From: CAYVVT01 sp964454335 | Lineage (GTDB): Bacteria > Fidelibacterota > UBA8477 > JABMPR01 | Direction: 5' to 3' | Length of the DNA: 64,000 bases | Assembly: GCA_964454335.1 (NCBI GenBank) | Contig: CAYVVT010000002.1 | Location: 248,001 to 312,000, forward strand | Shown: positions 19,243 to 29,235 of the stretch, piece by piece | Layout of the letters: each line of letters opens with the position of its first letter | How positions within the stretch are numbered: the first letter of the stretch is position 1 | Made by a program: the position numbers and the translations under genes | Notes under the pieces: generated by a model | Database searches by the model: none | Seen by the model: the letters and a program-made list of their open reading frames with translations, nothing else | What the model was told of the DNA's origin: nothing

Positions 19243-21633
19243 TTGCGGAATCGCGTCTTTAGCAACGCTGTCCTGGCGGCAGTCATCTTTCTGACAGGTA
19301 TTTCCCTGGAAGCGGAGCAGTTCGCAGCCTGCGGACATCGGGATCACAACAGCATTTCCAATGCCTTCCGGGAATCGGTTCTGGATTCAAACTTCCACAC
19401 CTACGACGAGATCGTCAGCTACCTCGATTCTGTAGATCAGGTCCCTGAGCTTGAGTCGATCCTGGAAGTCTACGAGATCGGTTATTCCACGAACGAGGAT
19501 CTGCCCATCAAGGCCATCAAGATATCGGATAATCCCACCTTGGAGGAAGATGAAGCCGCCCTGCTGTTCCTGGGACAATGCCATGCCGAGGAGATCCTGG
19601 GCGTTGAGATCAGCATGGGGCTCATCGACTCCTTGATCAGCGGATTCAGCACCGGGAATCCACATATCATGGCCCTGATCCAGAACCTGGAGATCTGGGT
19701 GGTCCCCACACATAATCCAGAAGGGCTCCAGGTCGTGCATGATGGTTGGGACGTGACCTATAGGAAAAACAAGACGGACTGCAATGAGAACGGTGCGTTT
19801 GATTTTGTGGAAGGTATCGGCTGGGATATTGACGGGATCGATCTCAATCGGCAGTACGACTTCAACTGGATCTATGGGGACGCATACCTGGAAGGTGACT
19901 ACGATTATTTCCGCGGCTTCGAACCCTTCAGCGAATCCGAGGTACAGGCTGTAGCTGCCCTGGCGCGGGAGCAGCATTTCGTATTCTCCATTGCCTATCA
20001 TTCCGCCCGCTCCGGTACGCCTGAGATCGTTTACTACTCCTGGGAATGGGAAGATGTGAAGACACCGCCCGATTATCCCATCATCGATGAGCTGGCCCAG
20101 GAGCTGGCCGCCCGGATCATCAACGAATCCGGTGACGGCAATTATGCTTCCCATCCGGGTACAACCCGGCGGGGGAACGCCCATGACTGGTTCTACACAC
20201 AGACAGGCTGCATCCAGTTCCTGGTGGAATGCGGAACCAACAATCTGCAGCCTGAAGGGCCCATCATCCTTGATACCGTTCAGCGCAACCTCGTAGGCTG
20301 CTTCTTTCTCCTGGATCGTGCGCTGGGATATCCTCCAGAGAGTCGCTCTCAGATCCGGGGCATCGTTCAGGACGCGTCGGATAACTTTCCGCTTGAGGGA
20401 GCTCAGGTGAGTGTATACCACCACACTCTGGATGAAGGTATCGTCCCCTTTGAGGGGCCTATGCTGGTTCCCCGTCGAACGGACGAATTTGGAAGATATC
20501 GCCGGATTCTGCAACCGGGTACCTATACGCTCGTCGCCTCAGCGCCGGGATTTGAATCCGACACGGTTGCTGGGGTATCTACAAGTGACAGCTATCCCAG
20601 CGATGTCGATTTCACCCTGTTACCCATGCCTGAAAAAGATTTCACCCTGGTGCTGCCACCAAGGGACGGATTGAGCCAATACACTGTGATCATGGCCGAC
20701 AACACCCAGCGAGATACTCTAAATCTCGCGCCAGGGAATTTCCATATTAGCTGGCAGGGTCATTACGTTGACCTCACCGTATCCGCTGAAGGCTTTTTCC
20801 CCGAATTGCATCAAGTGGTCCTGGACAGTATCCCGGATGGGTACGTCTATGAACTTGGAATTCATCTGCCGGAGCATTATGTCGTTCTTCAGCATGGTTT
20901 TGAGGATCTGGTGGGCTGGGATGTCAATGGTCCCAACTGGTTCCTCTGGGATGGAAAGATATTCACTCAGGCTGCCATGACCTATCTGCCTGGAGATGAT
21001 GTTTCCCTGACCTCGCCTATTTTCTCGCTGAGCACCTACAAACGTGTTGCCGTTGAGATCCACCACCAGTATGAACTGGAGTGGGATATCGACAGCGTCT
21101 CAGTGGATATCCTGGATCATAATACCGGACAGGTTGTGTTACACAAGGCCTGGATGGGGCAGGATTACGAACCGCACAGCGACCTTGTCTTCGAGGTTGG
21201 TGACCTGCCTGGATTTGGTCGGCTGAGACTGAGTATGGCAGCGGATTCGACAGTTGAGTTCCGTGGCTGGGTCATTGACAGTATAGCGGTCATGATCACC
21301 AATGAAGAAGTGGTTGCGGTAGACGACAGGTTGAAGGAACACCAGCGTTCACAGCCAATGGAGGCCAGACTCAGTCTGCAACCCAATCCCGTGCGCAACC
21401 AGACATCGGTATACTTCGAACTGCCAGGCGCGCTGGAAATTGAGATCGAGATATTCGATGTTCTGGGGCGACGGATCAAGCACTCCGGCCTGCAGGGGGT
21501 AGCAGGGAATAATCAATGGTCCTGGCAAGGCGTGGACCAGTATGGCAGCCGGGTACCCGCAGGGATCTACTTTCTCAGGATGACGGGACCGGAACTTCAG
21601 GTCACACAGAAATTCATGTTGTTGGCACCTTGA
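19243..21633 (+). CDS. Secreted M14 zinc carboxypeptidase with sorting-type C-terminus
   Basis: A 796-residue metallocarboxypeptidase. Zinc ligands are His114 and Glu117 (QCHAEE, the HxxE motif) and His253 (IAYHSARSG). DLNRQYDFNW (199-208) supplies the substrate-binding Asn-Arg, and Glu329 (FLVECG) is the catalytic base. The active site is complete, so it should remove C-terminal residues from peptides outside the cell. After the catalytic domain come a CarboxypepD_reg-like domain (about 366-450), a beta-sandwich and a C-terminal sorting module (LQPNPVRNQTS...GIYFLRM...FMLLAP). Start is TTG 19243, preceded by AGAGGGGAAAG. It sits among gingipain-like genes, consistent with joint breakdown of extracellular protein. 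Confidence 0.9.
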   Translation: MRNRVFSNAVLAAVIFLTGISLEAEQFAACGHRDHNSISNAFRESVLDSNFHTYDEIVSYLDSVDQVPELESILEVYEIGYSTNEDLPIKAIKISDNPTLEEDEAALLFLGQCHAEEILGVEISMGLIDSLISGFSTGNPHIMALIQNLEIWVVPTHNPEGLQVVHDGWDVTYRKNKTDCNENGAFDFVEGIGWDIDGIDLNRQYDFNWIYGDAYLEGDYDYFRGFEPFSESEVQAVAALAREQHFVFSIAYHSARSGTPEIVYYSWEWEDVKTPPDYPIIDELAQELAARIINESGDGNYASHPGTTRRGNAHDWFYTQTGCIQFLVECGTNNLQPEGPIILDTVQRNLVGCFFLLDRALGYPPESRSQIRGIVQDASDNFPLEGAQVSVYHHTLDEGIVPFEGPMLVPRRTDEFGRYRRILQPGTYTLVASAPGFESDTVAGVSTSDSYPSDVDFTLLPMPEKDFTLVLPPRDGLSQYTVIMADNTQRDTLNLAPGNFHISWQGHYVDLTVSAEGFFPELHQVVLDSIPDGYVYELGIHLPEHYVVLQHGFEDLVGWDVNGPNWFLWDGKIFTQAAMTYLPGDDVSLTSPIFSLSTYKRVAVEIHHQYELEWDIDSVSVDILDHNTGQVVLHKAWMGQDYEPHSDLVFEVGDLPGFGRLRLSMAADSTVEFRGWVIDSIAVMITNEEVVAVDDRLKEHQRSQPMEARLSLQPNPVRNQTSVYFELPGALEIEIEIFDVLGRRIKHSGLQGVAGNNQWSWQGVDQYGSRVPAGIYFLRMTGPELQVTQKFMLLAP

Positions 21634-21670
21634 GCAGAGCTGCGCGTATAATCCTCCGTAAACAGATCTA

Positions 21671-24600
21671 ATGAGGCTCCTTTTGAATAGAATTTACAGA
21701 ACCCTCGTTCCAGTGATCCTCGCAAGTCAGGTCTTTGCCGCACAGGGCCCCCTTGGTTTTGAGAAGCTTATGAATGCCTATCCGGATGTCAGGGAGAATT
21801 ATGCCTGGCAGACCTATCAGCGTGGTGACTTCCTGGTGATTGGCGCTGATGCACTGATGGACAATCCCTTCATGGGTCTCTACAGGGAATTCAAGGAGCG
21901 TCAGGGTTTCCGAGTGACGATGACGGGTCTCAGTGAGGCAGGGAACACCTCTGCCGCTATCAAGGATTACATTGCCGATTTCTACAGCAGTCATGCACTG
22001 GAATATGTACTGCTGGTAGGGGATGTCACCGGGGCCTTTGCATTGCCCAGCTATAGCTTCGGACCGGAAAACGATGTCACCGATCTGCCGTATGTGCTGC
22101 TGGAAGGGTCCGGCGACGATTATTTTCCGGAAGCCTTCATCGGTCGCTGGCCGGTAGATACGCAATCAGACCTGGCGGTGATCGTCAACAAGACCATTCA
22201 ATATGCCTCAAATCCCTACATGGGTTCTGATTGGATGGACAAGGCCCTGGTCGTTGCCGGGAATTACGCCGATACGGGGACGATCCTCACACCGGTATGG
22301 ACATCATACTGGTTAAGGGATGAACTTGATGATTACGGATACACACAGGTCGATACCGTATTCTTCCCGCCGGTGACCCAGCCAACTGACGTTCTCAACT
22401 CCTGGAACTCGGGGGTGGGGATCGTGAATTACCGAGGATGGGGTGATGCCCATGGCTGGCATTATCCCCATTTCCATGTATCAGATTTTGATGAAGGCAG
22501 CCTGTCCAATGGTTTCCAGCTACCTATCGTGTTCAGCTTCGTCTGTGGAACAGGCAAGTTTGACAGTTCCATCGATCCATCCTTCTGTGAAGCCATGCTA
22601 ACCCTGGGGACCTTTACCGCTCCTGCAGGCGCTGTGGCGGTGGTAGCGCCTTCTGATCTGCATACCCGCACTAAATTCAACAATGCCCTGAACACAACCC
22701 TGTGGGATGCCCTGCTGGAGGGACGCGCCAACGAACTGGGGCCAGCACTACTGGCCTGTAAGTTCGGATTCCTCAACGAGTTCACCGATCAGACCGGGCC
22801 CGGGGAGATGGCAGAATTCTACTATCATACCTACAATATCATAGGCGATCCCAGCCTGCCCATCTGGTTGGGAACACCGGATATTATCGATATCAGCGCC
22901 GAGGACCTGGGACCGGTGTTCTGGGACTCAGGCTTGATAACCATGACCAGCTCTGAACTACCCGAAGGCGTTTTCGCACTGCGTCATGGTGAGGAACTGG
23001 TTGGCGCAGGACGCTGGACCGATGGGAACATCCGAATCTATCGATTTGACGGCCATGCCTTCTACGATCCCGAGAAGGAATCCGAAGCCCTGGAGATCAC
23101 CCTCAACGTTCCGGGTCATGTCCCCCTCACGCTGGAGGTCATGCCGGAGACTGGCGCTGAACAATGTTTTGCAGGATTTGCTGAGTCACTGTACCCGGGG
23201 ATCGACTCCTGGTCTCTCCAGGTGGATAACCATGCTGCAGCGAGCGTGGATGCAAGCGTGGGTATCAGCATTCCGGGAACGGATTACAATCATGATTTTG
23301 GAACAGTCACCATTCCGGCCCAGACCACACTGACCCTGTCACCCCTCTCGGCGCCCGTTATCCCCCTGGGAACTCGCGAGCAGGTGATTGAGATCAGCAT
23401 CGATGGTGTTACCCGCAGCGCTGCCATTCCTCTAGCTATGGTCCATGCTGATATCGAGCTTGATTTTGGAGAGATGCTGCGTCCCATCCCCGGTGAATCC
23501 TTTGAAGTAGACCTGAGCGGCGTTCTGGTGGGCATGCCGGTTTCAGCACTGGATCTGGATGTTAGTCTTTCCAGTCCTGCAGAATTCGCAAGTCTTGATG
23601 ACATCAGCGGAAGCGCCACCCTTTCCACCGCCGGTGAACTGGTCTTTGAGGATGCCCGTTTTTCCGGGAGCATCTCTGATATTGCCCCGGGCAGCCGTTT
23701 ACCGCTGCATTTTGATTTTACCCTGGCCGGGCAGTCGGAATCCTTTCATCAAGCGGTATTCTCAGTGTTGGTGGGCAGCGTGAGCAGTACCGATCCCACA
23801 CCACCCTGCGAGGCAGGATATTGGGCCTACGACAACACCGATGTGGACTTTGCCCAAGCACCTGAGTATAACTGGCTTGATCTATCCGAGGAAGGTGGAG
23901 CAACCCATGTCCTGCTGGGTGATGATGACCACACGCTGGTGGACCTGCCCTTCACATTCAGATATTTTGGTGTTGACTACAACAATCTGACGATCAATTC
24001 CAACGGCTGGGCAGCCTTCGGTCCGGATTACATCAACTATTTCCGGAACTGGTCGATCCCCATGCCTCTGGGTGCTGATGCCATGATGGCACCATTCTGG
24101 GACGACCTTGACAATGACAGTCTGGTAGCCGGGCAGGAACAACCGGTACCCATCGATATCTACTACTACCAACAAATCGGCGATCCAGGGGCTTTTATCG
24201 TACAATGGGATGAGATCTACAATGGCTTTGGTGACCGCAGCTATACCGAAACATTTCAGCTGCTGCTGTACGATCCCGCCTCGATGGTGGCGGAGGATGG
24301 AAACGGCATCATCGAATTCCAGTACAGCGAAGTACACGATGTGGATCAGATCAACAATTACACCACAGTTGGCATCGAGAGCCCCGATCAGAATGATGGG
24401 CTCCAGTATGTCTACAATCGGGTCTATGCACCCGGGGCTACAGAACTCGGTGCAGGCCTGGCTATACGATTTACCACGGATCCACCGGATAACTACTGGG
24501 CTTCGATCAGTGAAGCCCTGCCATTACCGCAGGTATTCAAGCTTGGAATGCCCTACCCGAACCCATTCAATCCTGAAGTGTCGATTCCGTTAGAGATCAA

Positions 24601-24793
24601 GGGTACCGGCCATGTATCCGTTGCCATCTACAATCTCCGGGGACAGTTGGTCCGGGAGATCGATACTGCAGGCCTGGCAGCGGGTACGCACAGGCTACAA
24701 TTCAATGCCGGTGATCTGGCTGCAGGGCTGTATCTGGTCCGCGCGGGTCGTAGTGATGAATTTCAGGTACAGAAGATCACTCTGCTGAAGTAG
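21671..24793 (+). CDS. Gingipain-like (C25) secreted protein with sorting-type C-terminus
   Basis: A 1040-residue C25-family protein, shorter than its neighbours because the N-terminal propeptide-like region is reduced. Signal peptide 1-24; C25 domain about 50-410, with NYRGWGDAHGWH (253-264) in place of the GHG segment (Trp257 where gingipains have His; His261 and His264 nearby) and Cys292 (FVCGTG) kept. Ig-like segments follow, then one copy of the shared beta-sandwich module (about 714-936: YNWLDL, SNGWAAF, PFWDDL). From about residue 959 it has YPNPFNPEVS, a GQLVREI turn and the end QKITLLK. No dockerin. Start ATG 21671 has no clear ribosome-binding site. Confidence 0.8.
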   Translation: MRLLLNRIYRTLVPVILASQVFAAQGPLGFEKLMNAYPDVRENYAWQTYQRGDFLVIGADALMDNPFMGLYREFKERQGFRVTMTGLSEAGNTSAAIKDYIADFYSSHALEYVLLVGDVTGAFALPSYSFGPENDVTDLPYVLLEGSGDDYFPEAFIGRWPVDTQSDLAVIVNKTIQYASNPYMGSDWMDKALVVAGNYADTGTILTPVWTSYWLRDELDDYGYTQVDTVFFPPVTQPTDVLNSWNSGVGIVNYRGWGDAHGWHYPHFHVSDFDEGSLSNGFQLPIVFSFVCGTGKFDSSIDPSFCEAMLTLGTFTAPAGAVAVVAPSDLHTRTKFNNALNTTLWDALLEGRANELGPALLACKFGFLNEFTDQTGPGEMAEFYYHTYNIIGDPSLPIWLGTPDIIDISAEDLGPVFWDSGLITMTSSELPEGVFALRHGEELVGAGRWTDGNIRIYRFDGHAFYDPEKESEALEITLNVPGHVPLTLEVMPETGAEQCFAGFAESLYPGIDSWSLQVDNHAAASVDASVGISIPGTDYNHDFGTVTIPAQTTLTLSPLSAPVIPLGTREQVIEISIDGVTRSAAIPLAMVHADIELDFGEMLRPIPGESFEVDLSGVLVGMPVSALDLDVSLSSPAEFASLDDISGSATLSTAGELVFEDARFSGSISDIAPGSRLPLHFDFTLAGQSESFHQAVFSVLVGSVSSTDPTPPCEAGYWAYDNTDVDFAQAPEYNWLDLSEEGGATHVLLGDDDHTLVDLPFTFRYFGVDYNNLTINSNGWAAFGPDYINYFRNWSIPMPLGADAMMAPFWDDLDNDSLVAGQEQPVPIDIYYYQQIGDPGAFIVQWDEIYNGFGDRSYTETFQLLLYDPASMVAEDGNGIIEFQYSEVHDVDQINNYTTVGIESPDQNDGLQYVYNRVYAPGATELGAGLAIRFTTDPPDNYWASISEALPLPQVFKLGMPYPNPFNPEVSIPLEIKGTGHVSVAIYNLRGQLVREIDTAGLAAGTHRLQFNAGDLAAGLYLVRAGRSDEFQVQKITLLK

Positions 24794-25039
24794 TTCGGAG
24801 CACATTCCCTCATCCCCGGACAGACAATCATCGATCCAGCGTTCAGGTATCAAAAACTGGCTCCAGACGGGTTCAACACAAGCCGTTGAAAAGGTATTCA
24901 GACAGCTGCTCAAGAGTGGTGTAAGTCAGTCAGAACATGGGTTTACCCATGGGGCTCCATTAAAATGTTAGATTGCCATCGTACCAGTGGAGTTCTTCGT
25001 CTTCTATATTCTCCGAACGTGAAAAGGATAGAAAGGTTC
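24794..25039. other. Intergenic region with one small hairpin
   Basis: A 246-base gap between two C25 genes. It contains one clean inverted repeat, CATGGG / CCCATG (24936-24941 and 24946-24951, four-base loop). I see no convincing terminator, tRNA or riboswitch. The open frame of the downstream gene reaches into it to 24965, but that extension lacks a signal-peptide start and is probably not translated. Confidence 0.4.
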
Positions 25040-28000
25040 ATGATGTATATGAGAGTGGTTAGTGTGCTCACCTTTTTCTCTCTGGCCGGCGGCTTGATCG
25101 CTGCCGAAGCTCCCCTGGCTGCCGAGGGTCGACTTGTCATTCAGGATTTTGATGAATACCAGTCCACCTTCATGGTCAATATGCCTGATTGGGAACTTGG
25201 TTCAGTCACACTGCAAAGTGGGGAATATCAACGCATTCTAAGCGATCTCAGTGGTGAGATCAGACTCACCGGGGCCCCGCACTTACCAACCACCAGTACT
25301 CTCGTAGCGGTACCTGAAGAAGGTGCACTTCACGTTGAATACAGCTATGCTGGTGAGACGATCCTGAGTGACGTGGACCTGGTCCCATTCCAGGCCGTAC
25401 AGCTTGAGGCGGAGGGAGTCGCCCGTCAGCAGCTTCCCGACCGGGAGATCTATCAGACCGACGCCTGGTATCCGGCGGAACCGGTCTTCCTGCACGATCG
25501 CGCAAAACTCAGAGACATAGCACTGGTGACCGTTGAGGTTACACCCTTCCAGTACAATCCCGTGCGACGGGAACTCAGGGTTCTGGAAGGTATGCAGGTA
25601 GCCGTCAGCCATGACGAGGCACTGCATGCACCCAATAAGCCCGTTTCACGATTCTTTGAACCCATTTATCAGTCACTGTTCCCCAACTATCCCATGGTCA
25701 TGCCAGATCATTATCAGACACCTTCTATCCTTTACATCACACCCAATAATGCGACGGTTGATCTGATCATGGAGACACTAGTGGATTGGAGGCATGAAAA
25801 AGGCTTCGAGGTCCATGTAGCCAATACCGCATTGACGGGCAGTTCAAACTCTTCCATCAAATCCTATATCCAGACCGCCTATGACACCTGGCCGAATCCA
25901 CCTGAATTCGTATGTCTGGTTGGGGATGTTGGCGGCGGCCTGGGTATTCCAACCTTCTACGAGGGTTGGTCCTGGTACAACGGTGAAGGTGACCATCCCT
26001 TTGTCCACCTCGACGGTGGAGATTATATCAGTGACGCCTTCGTGGGACGATTGACATTCTCATCCACCTCCCAGCTGACGAATATCATCGCCAAGATCGT
26101 CAACTATGAGAAACAGCCATATGTAGATGACACAAACTGGTTTACTCGTGCCTTGCTGGTGGGTGATCCCTCGGCTTCCGGCCTCTCCACCATCATGACC
26201 AATCGCTTCATCGATGAGTTGTCCCAGTACCATGGTTACAGCAACAACTTCCTGGTATTCAGCGGATCATTCGAAGGTCAGATGGCATCCGGCCTTAACG
26301 CCGGCGTCTCCTTCTTCAATTATCGCGGCTATCTGGGTATGAGCGGCTGGGACAACAGTAATACGAACTCCCTCTCCAATGGTCCTAAACTGCCATTCGT
26401 GACCATTCTGACCTGCGGTACAGGCGGTTTTGCCGGCAGTTCGCGTGCGGAGCAGTTCCTGAAGGTCGGAACAGCAGCAGTACCCAAGGGTGGTATAGGT
26501 GCCGTAGGAACGGCCACCTCTGGAACGCATACGCTATACAACAATTGCGTCGCAGGTGGGATCTATCAGGGCATTTTCAACGAGAAGATCTATTACGCAG
26601 GTGCAGCGCTTGAGCGTGGCCGCCTGAATCTCAACATGAGCTATCCCAGCAATAACAACAATTTCGTCGAGATCTTCTCACACTGGAACAACCTCATGGG
26701 TGATCCGGTGACAGAATTCTGGACCGGCATACCCGGTAACCTGACCGTCACAGTTCCGGCTGAACTACCCGTAGCCAGCCGTTGGCTCAGCGTGTTGGTT
26801 GAAAATGATCTGGGACTACCAGTCAAAGACTCCTGGGTCACAGCCCTACAGGAAGGCGACTCGGTCTTCGTTTCCGCCTATACGGATGAGAACGGTGTTG
26901 CCCAGCTCAGTCTAGAAGGTTTGGTAGAGGGCGACCTCACCGTTACGGTGACCAAGCATAATTTCATACCGAGCCAGAGCACCGTCGGCGTTGCGGCTGG
27001 CAATGTCGCAGTTCTCATCGACGATGTAACACTTGTCGAGTCATCGGGTAATGGTGACGGGATCGTCAACGCTGCTGAAAGTGCCGACCTGACCTATTCA
27101 GTATTGAACAGCGCAGATACCACTGTGAATGATGTTACCATCCTGGTGACCCACGAGGATGGCACCGTGCTCTCGGATTTCTACCTCTCATCACTGGATG
27201 CGTCCGAGCTCCACACATCTTCACCAATCAATATCGACATACCTGCTGACTACCCCGGGGTAGCTGACCTGGATGTAAAGTTCGAGATCGGGGTTGACGG
27301 TTCAGGCTGGAACGATCACCGCCGATTTGAGATCACCGCCCCATACCTCAGCGTCATAGCCTTGAATGAAGGTGGAACTGCCATTCCCTCCTTTGATCCA
27401 GGTGAGATCACAGACCTGGTCGTCAGCCTCAAGAATGTTGGACGTAATGCCACCACAGGCCTGAGCGCCACATTGACTTGCGAAAATCCTGATCTTACGA
27501 TTGAGGTTGCCACTGCAGATTTCAATGCGGCCGGTGCAGGTGAAGGCACCAGCAACGAGGATGCTCCTTTCAGTATCAACCTCAGCAGCCAGCTCACGGT
27601 TGGTGTACAGGTTCCCATGAACCTGGATTTCTCAGACGAGAACGGTTATATCCAGTCCATACAGATCCTGCTTCCCATTGGAACACCATCTGTCGGAGAT
27701 CCCCTGGGTCCGGATCGATACGGCTATCTGGGCTATGATACTGGTGACCTGGCCTATGCCATGTCACCGACCTACGACTGGATCGAGATCAAACCCGGTC
27801 TCGGTGGATTCAGTGGAGATCTGGTGAATCTGAGCGACTATGGCGAGAACCAGGAAGATATCGAGACAGTAGCCCTGCCGTTCAATTTCGGTTTCTACGG
27901 CATTGATTACTATGAGATCGGTGTCGGATCGAATGGCTATATCTCACTGGGTGAGAGCGACCAGGCCGTTTTTCGAAACTGGAGATTACCCGGCGCCCTG

Positions 28001-29212
28001 GGACCCAGCCCCATGATCGCTGCATTCTGGGACGATCTGAAACTTGGTGGCAGTGCCGGCGTCTATACATTCTTCAATTCGGTTGATCACTACTTCGTCA
28101 TCGAATGGTATGACATGATCAACCGTTACAATAACAGCACCCGGGAAACATTCGAGATCATTCTCTTTGACCCGGACTATTACGGTAGCGAGGATGGAAA
28201 TGGTGACATCCTCATCCAATACAAGGAATTCAACAACGTCAATGCCAACAATGGCGGCAGTGCACATCATGGCAACTATGCCACCATTGGTCTGGAGAAT
28301 GAAGACGCTTCGGACGGCCTCGAGTATTCACATAACAATACCTATCCGGTGCAGGCAATGCCACTCAGTGATGAAACCGCAATCCTTTTCACGACGCGGA
28401 CTGATGCGATCCTGCCCTGTCCCGGTTGGGCGCGGGCTGATATCAATCATGATGGACAGCAGAATGTTCAGGATCTGGTGATCCTGGTTAACATTCTGCT
28501 GGGCAGTACCAGCCCTGGGGAATGTGAATTCTGGGCCGCCGATATGTCTTATGATTCTACCCTCACCGTTGGCGACCTGGTGCTCATGGTGAATGAGGTC
28601 ATGGGATACAATCTGGGCAGGGATGCCGGTGTCGATCCTTCTGCCAGCGTCATTCTTGACCAGACCGGATTGGCATTGTCCACCACCGGTGATGTCCGGG
28701 CCTTCATGCTCGACGTCGAAACCAGCGTTGAACCCATCCTCAATCAGATCGAGGGTGTCGAATTAATGAAGGAGGCAGTTGGGAATTCCTGGCGTATCCT
28801 GGGCTACAGTACAACTGCACCGATTCCGGATCTCAGGATCGCATTCATGGATCCTGAAGATGCAGATGTGAATTCTGCTCAGGCCGCGGATGGAGGTGGC
28901 CAAGCTATTGAAGTAGAGACAGTTGTCGTTCCGGCGGAATTTGCCGTGACTGCAGTCTATCCAAATCCTTTCAACCCGACTGTGAATATCGATTACAGCC
29001 TGCCAGACGCAGGTGAAGCCAGCATCCGAGTCTATAATGCCCTGGGCCAGCTCGTCTTCAGTGATCGCCGCAGCCAGGCGCTTCCCGGTGAGTATACCTT
29101 CACCTGGAATGGGATCAGTAATGCCGGACAGACGGTAGCTTCCGGCATTTATTTTGCCAGGATAAATGCTCCGACTGGTTCTGAGCTTGTCAAGTTGACA
29201 ATGCTGAAATAG
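25040..29212 (+). CDS. Gingipain-like (C25) secreted protein with both dockerin and sorting-type C-terminus
   Basis: A 1390-residue protein. Signal peptide about 1-22; propeptide-like region; C25 domain about 225-590 with NYRGYLGMSGW (Tyr431 at the gingipain His position) and Cys459 (LTCGTG) retained; Ig-like and carboxypeptidase-regulatory-like segments; one shared beta-sandwich module (about 891-1118); a dockerin-type pair (about 1131-1191: DINHDGQQNVQD and AADMSYDSTLTVGD); then a sorting module (YPNPFNPTVNIDY to the end KLTMLK, from about 1305). Having both a dockerin and a sorting module sets it apart from its paralogues. I chose ATG 25040 because GAAAGG is close upstream and the signal peptide starts there; ATG 25043 is equally possible. 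Confidence 0.8.
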   Translation: MMYMRVVSVLTFFSLAGGLIAAEAPLAAEGRLVIQDFDEYQSTFMVNMPDWELGSVTLQSGEYQRILSDLSGEIRLTGAPHLPTTSTLVAVPEEGALHVEYSYAGETILSDVDLVPFQAVQLEAEGVARQQLPDREIYQTDAWYPAEPVFLHDRAKLRDIALVTVEVTPFQYNPVRRELRVLEGMQVAVSHDEALHAPNKPVSRFFEPIYQSLFPNYPMVMPDHYQTPSILYITPNNATVDLIMETLVDWRHEKGFEVHVANTALTGSSNSSIKSYIQTAYDTWPNPPEFVCLVGDVGGGLGIPTFYEGWSWYNGEGDHPFVHLDGGDYISDAFVGRLTFSSTSQLTNIIAKIVNYEKQPYVDDTNWFTRALLVGDPSASGLSTIMTNRFIDELSQYHGYSNNFLVFSGSFEGQMASGLNAGVSFFNYRGYLGMSGWDNSNTNSLSNGPKLPFVTILTCGTGGFAGSSRAEQFLKVGTAAVPKGGIGAVGTATSGTHTLYNNCVAGGIYQGIFNEKIYYAGAALERGRLNLNMSYPSNNNNFVEIFSHWNNLMGDPVTEFWTGIPGNLTVTVPAELPVASRWLSVLVENDLGLPVKDSWVTALQEGDSVFVSAYTDENGVAQLSLEGLVEGDLTVTVTKHNFIPSQSTVGVAAGNVAVLIDDVTLVESSGNGDGIVNAAESADLTYSVLNSADTTVNDVTILVTHEDGTVLSDFYLSSLDASELHTSSPINIDIPADYPGVADLDVKFEIGVDGSGWNDHRRFEITAPYLSVIALNEGGTAIPSFDPGEITDLVVSLKNVGRNATTGLSATLTCENPDLTIEVATADFNAAGAGEGTSNEDAPFSINLSSQLTVGVQVPMNLDFSDENGYIQSIQILLPIGTPSVGDPLGPDRYGYLGYDTGDLAYAMSPTYDWIEIKPGLGGFSGDLVNLSDYGENQEDIETVALPFNFGFYGIDYYEIGVGSNGYISLGESDQAVFRNWRLPGALGPSPMIAAFWDDLKLGGSAGVYTFFNSVDHYFVIEWYDMINRYNNSTRETFEIILFDPDYYGSEDGNGDILIQYKEFNNVNANNGGSAHHGNYATIGLENEDASDGLEYSHNNTYPVQAMPLSDETAILFTTRTDAILPCPGWARADINHDGQQNVQDLVILVNILLGSTSPGECEFWAADMSYDSTLTVGDLVLMVNEVMGYNLGRDAGVDPSASVILDQTGLALSTTGDVRAFMLDVETSVEPILNQIEGVELMKEAVGNSWRILGYSTTAPIPDLRIAFMDPEDADVNSAQAADGGGQAIEVETVVVPAEFAVTAVYPNPFNPTVNIDYSLPDAGEASIRVYNALGQLVFSDRRSQALPGEYTFTWNGISNAGQTVASGIYFARINAPTGSELVKLTMLK

Positions 29213-29235
29213 GAGCAGCGGGGAACTCTGAGAGT

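Noticed and set aside
19387..20514. Minus-strand frame of 375 residues opposite the carboxypeptidase gene
   Set aside because: It is an antisense shadow: the plus strand encodes all M14 active-site residues, and the minus frame has no recognisable domain or signal.
24965..25039. N-terminal extension of the fourth C25 gene
   Set aside because: The signal peptide and the ribosome-binding sequence point to ATG 25040/25043.
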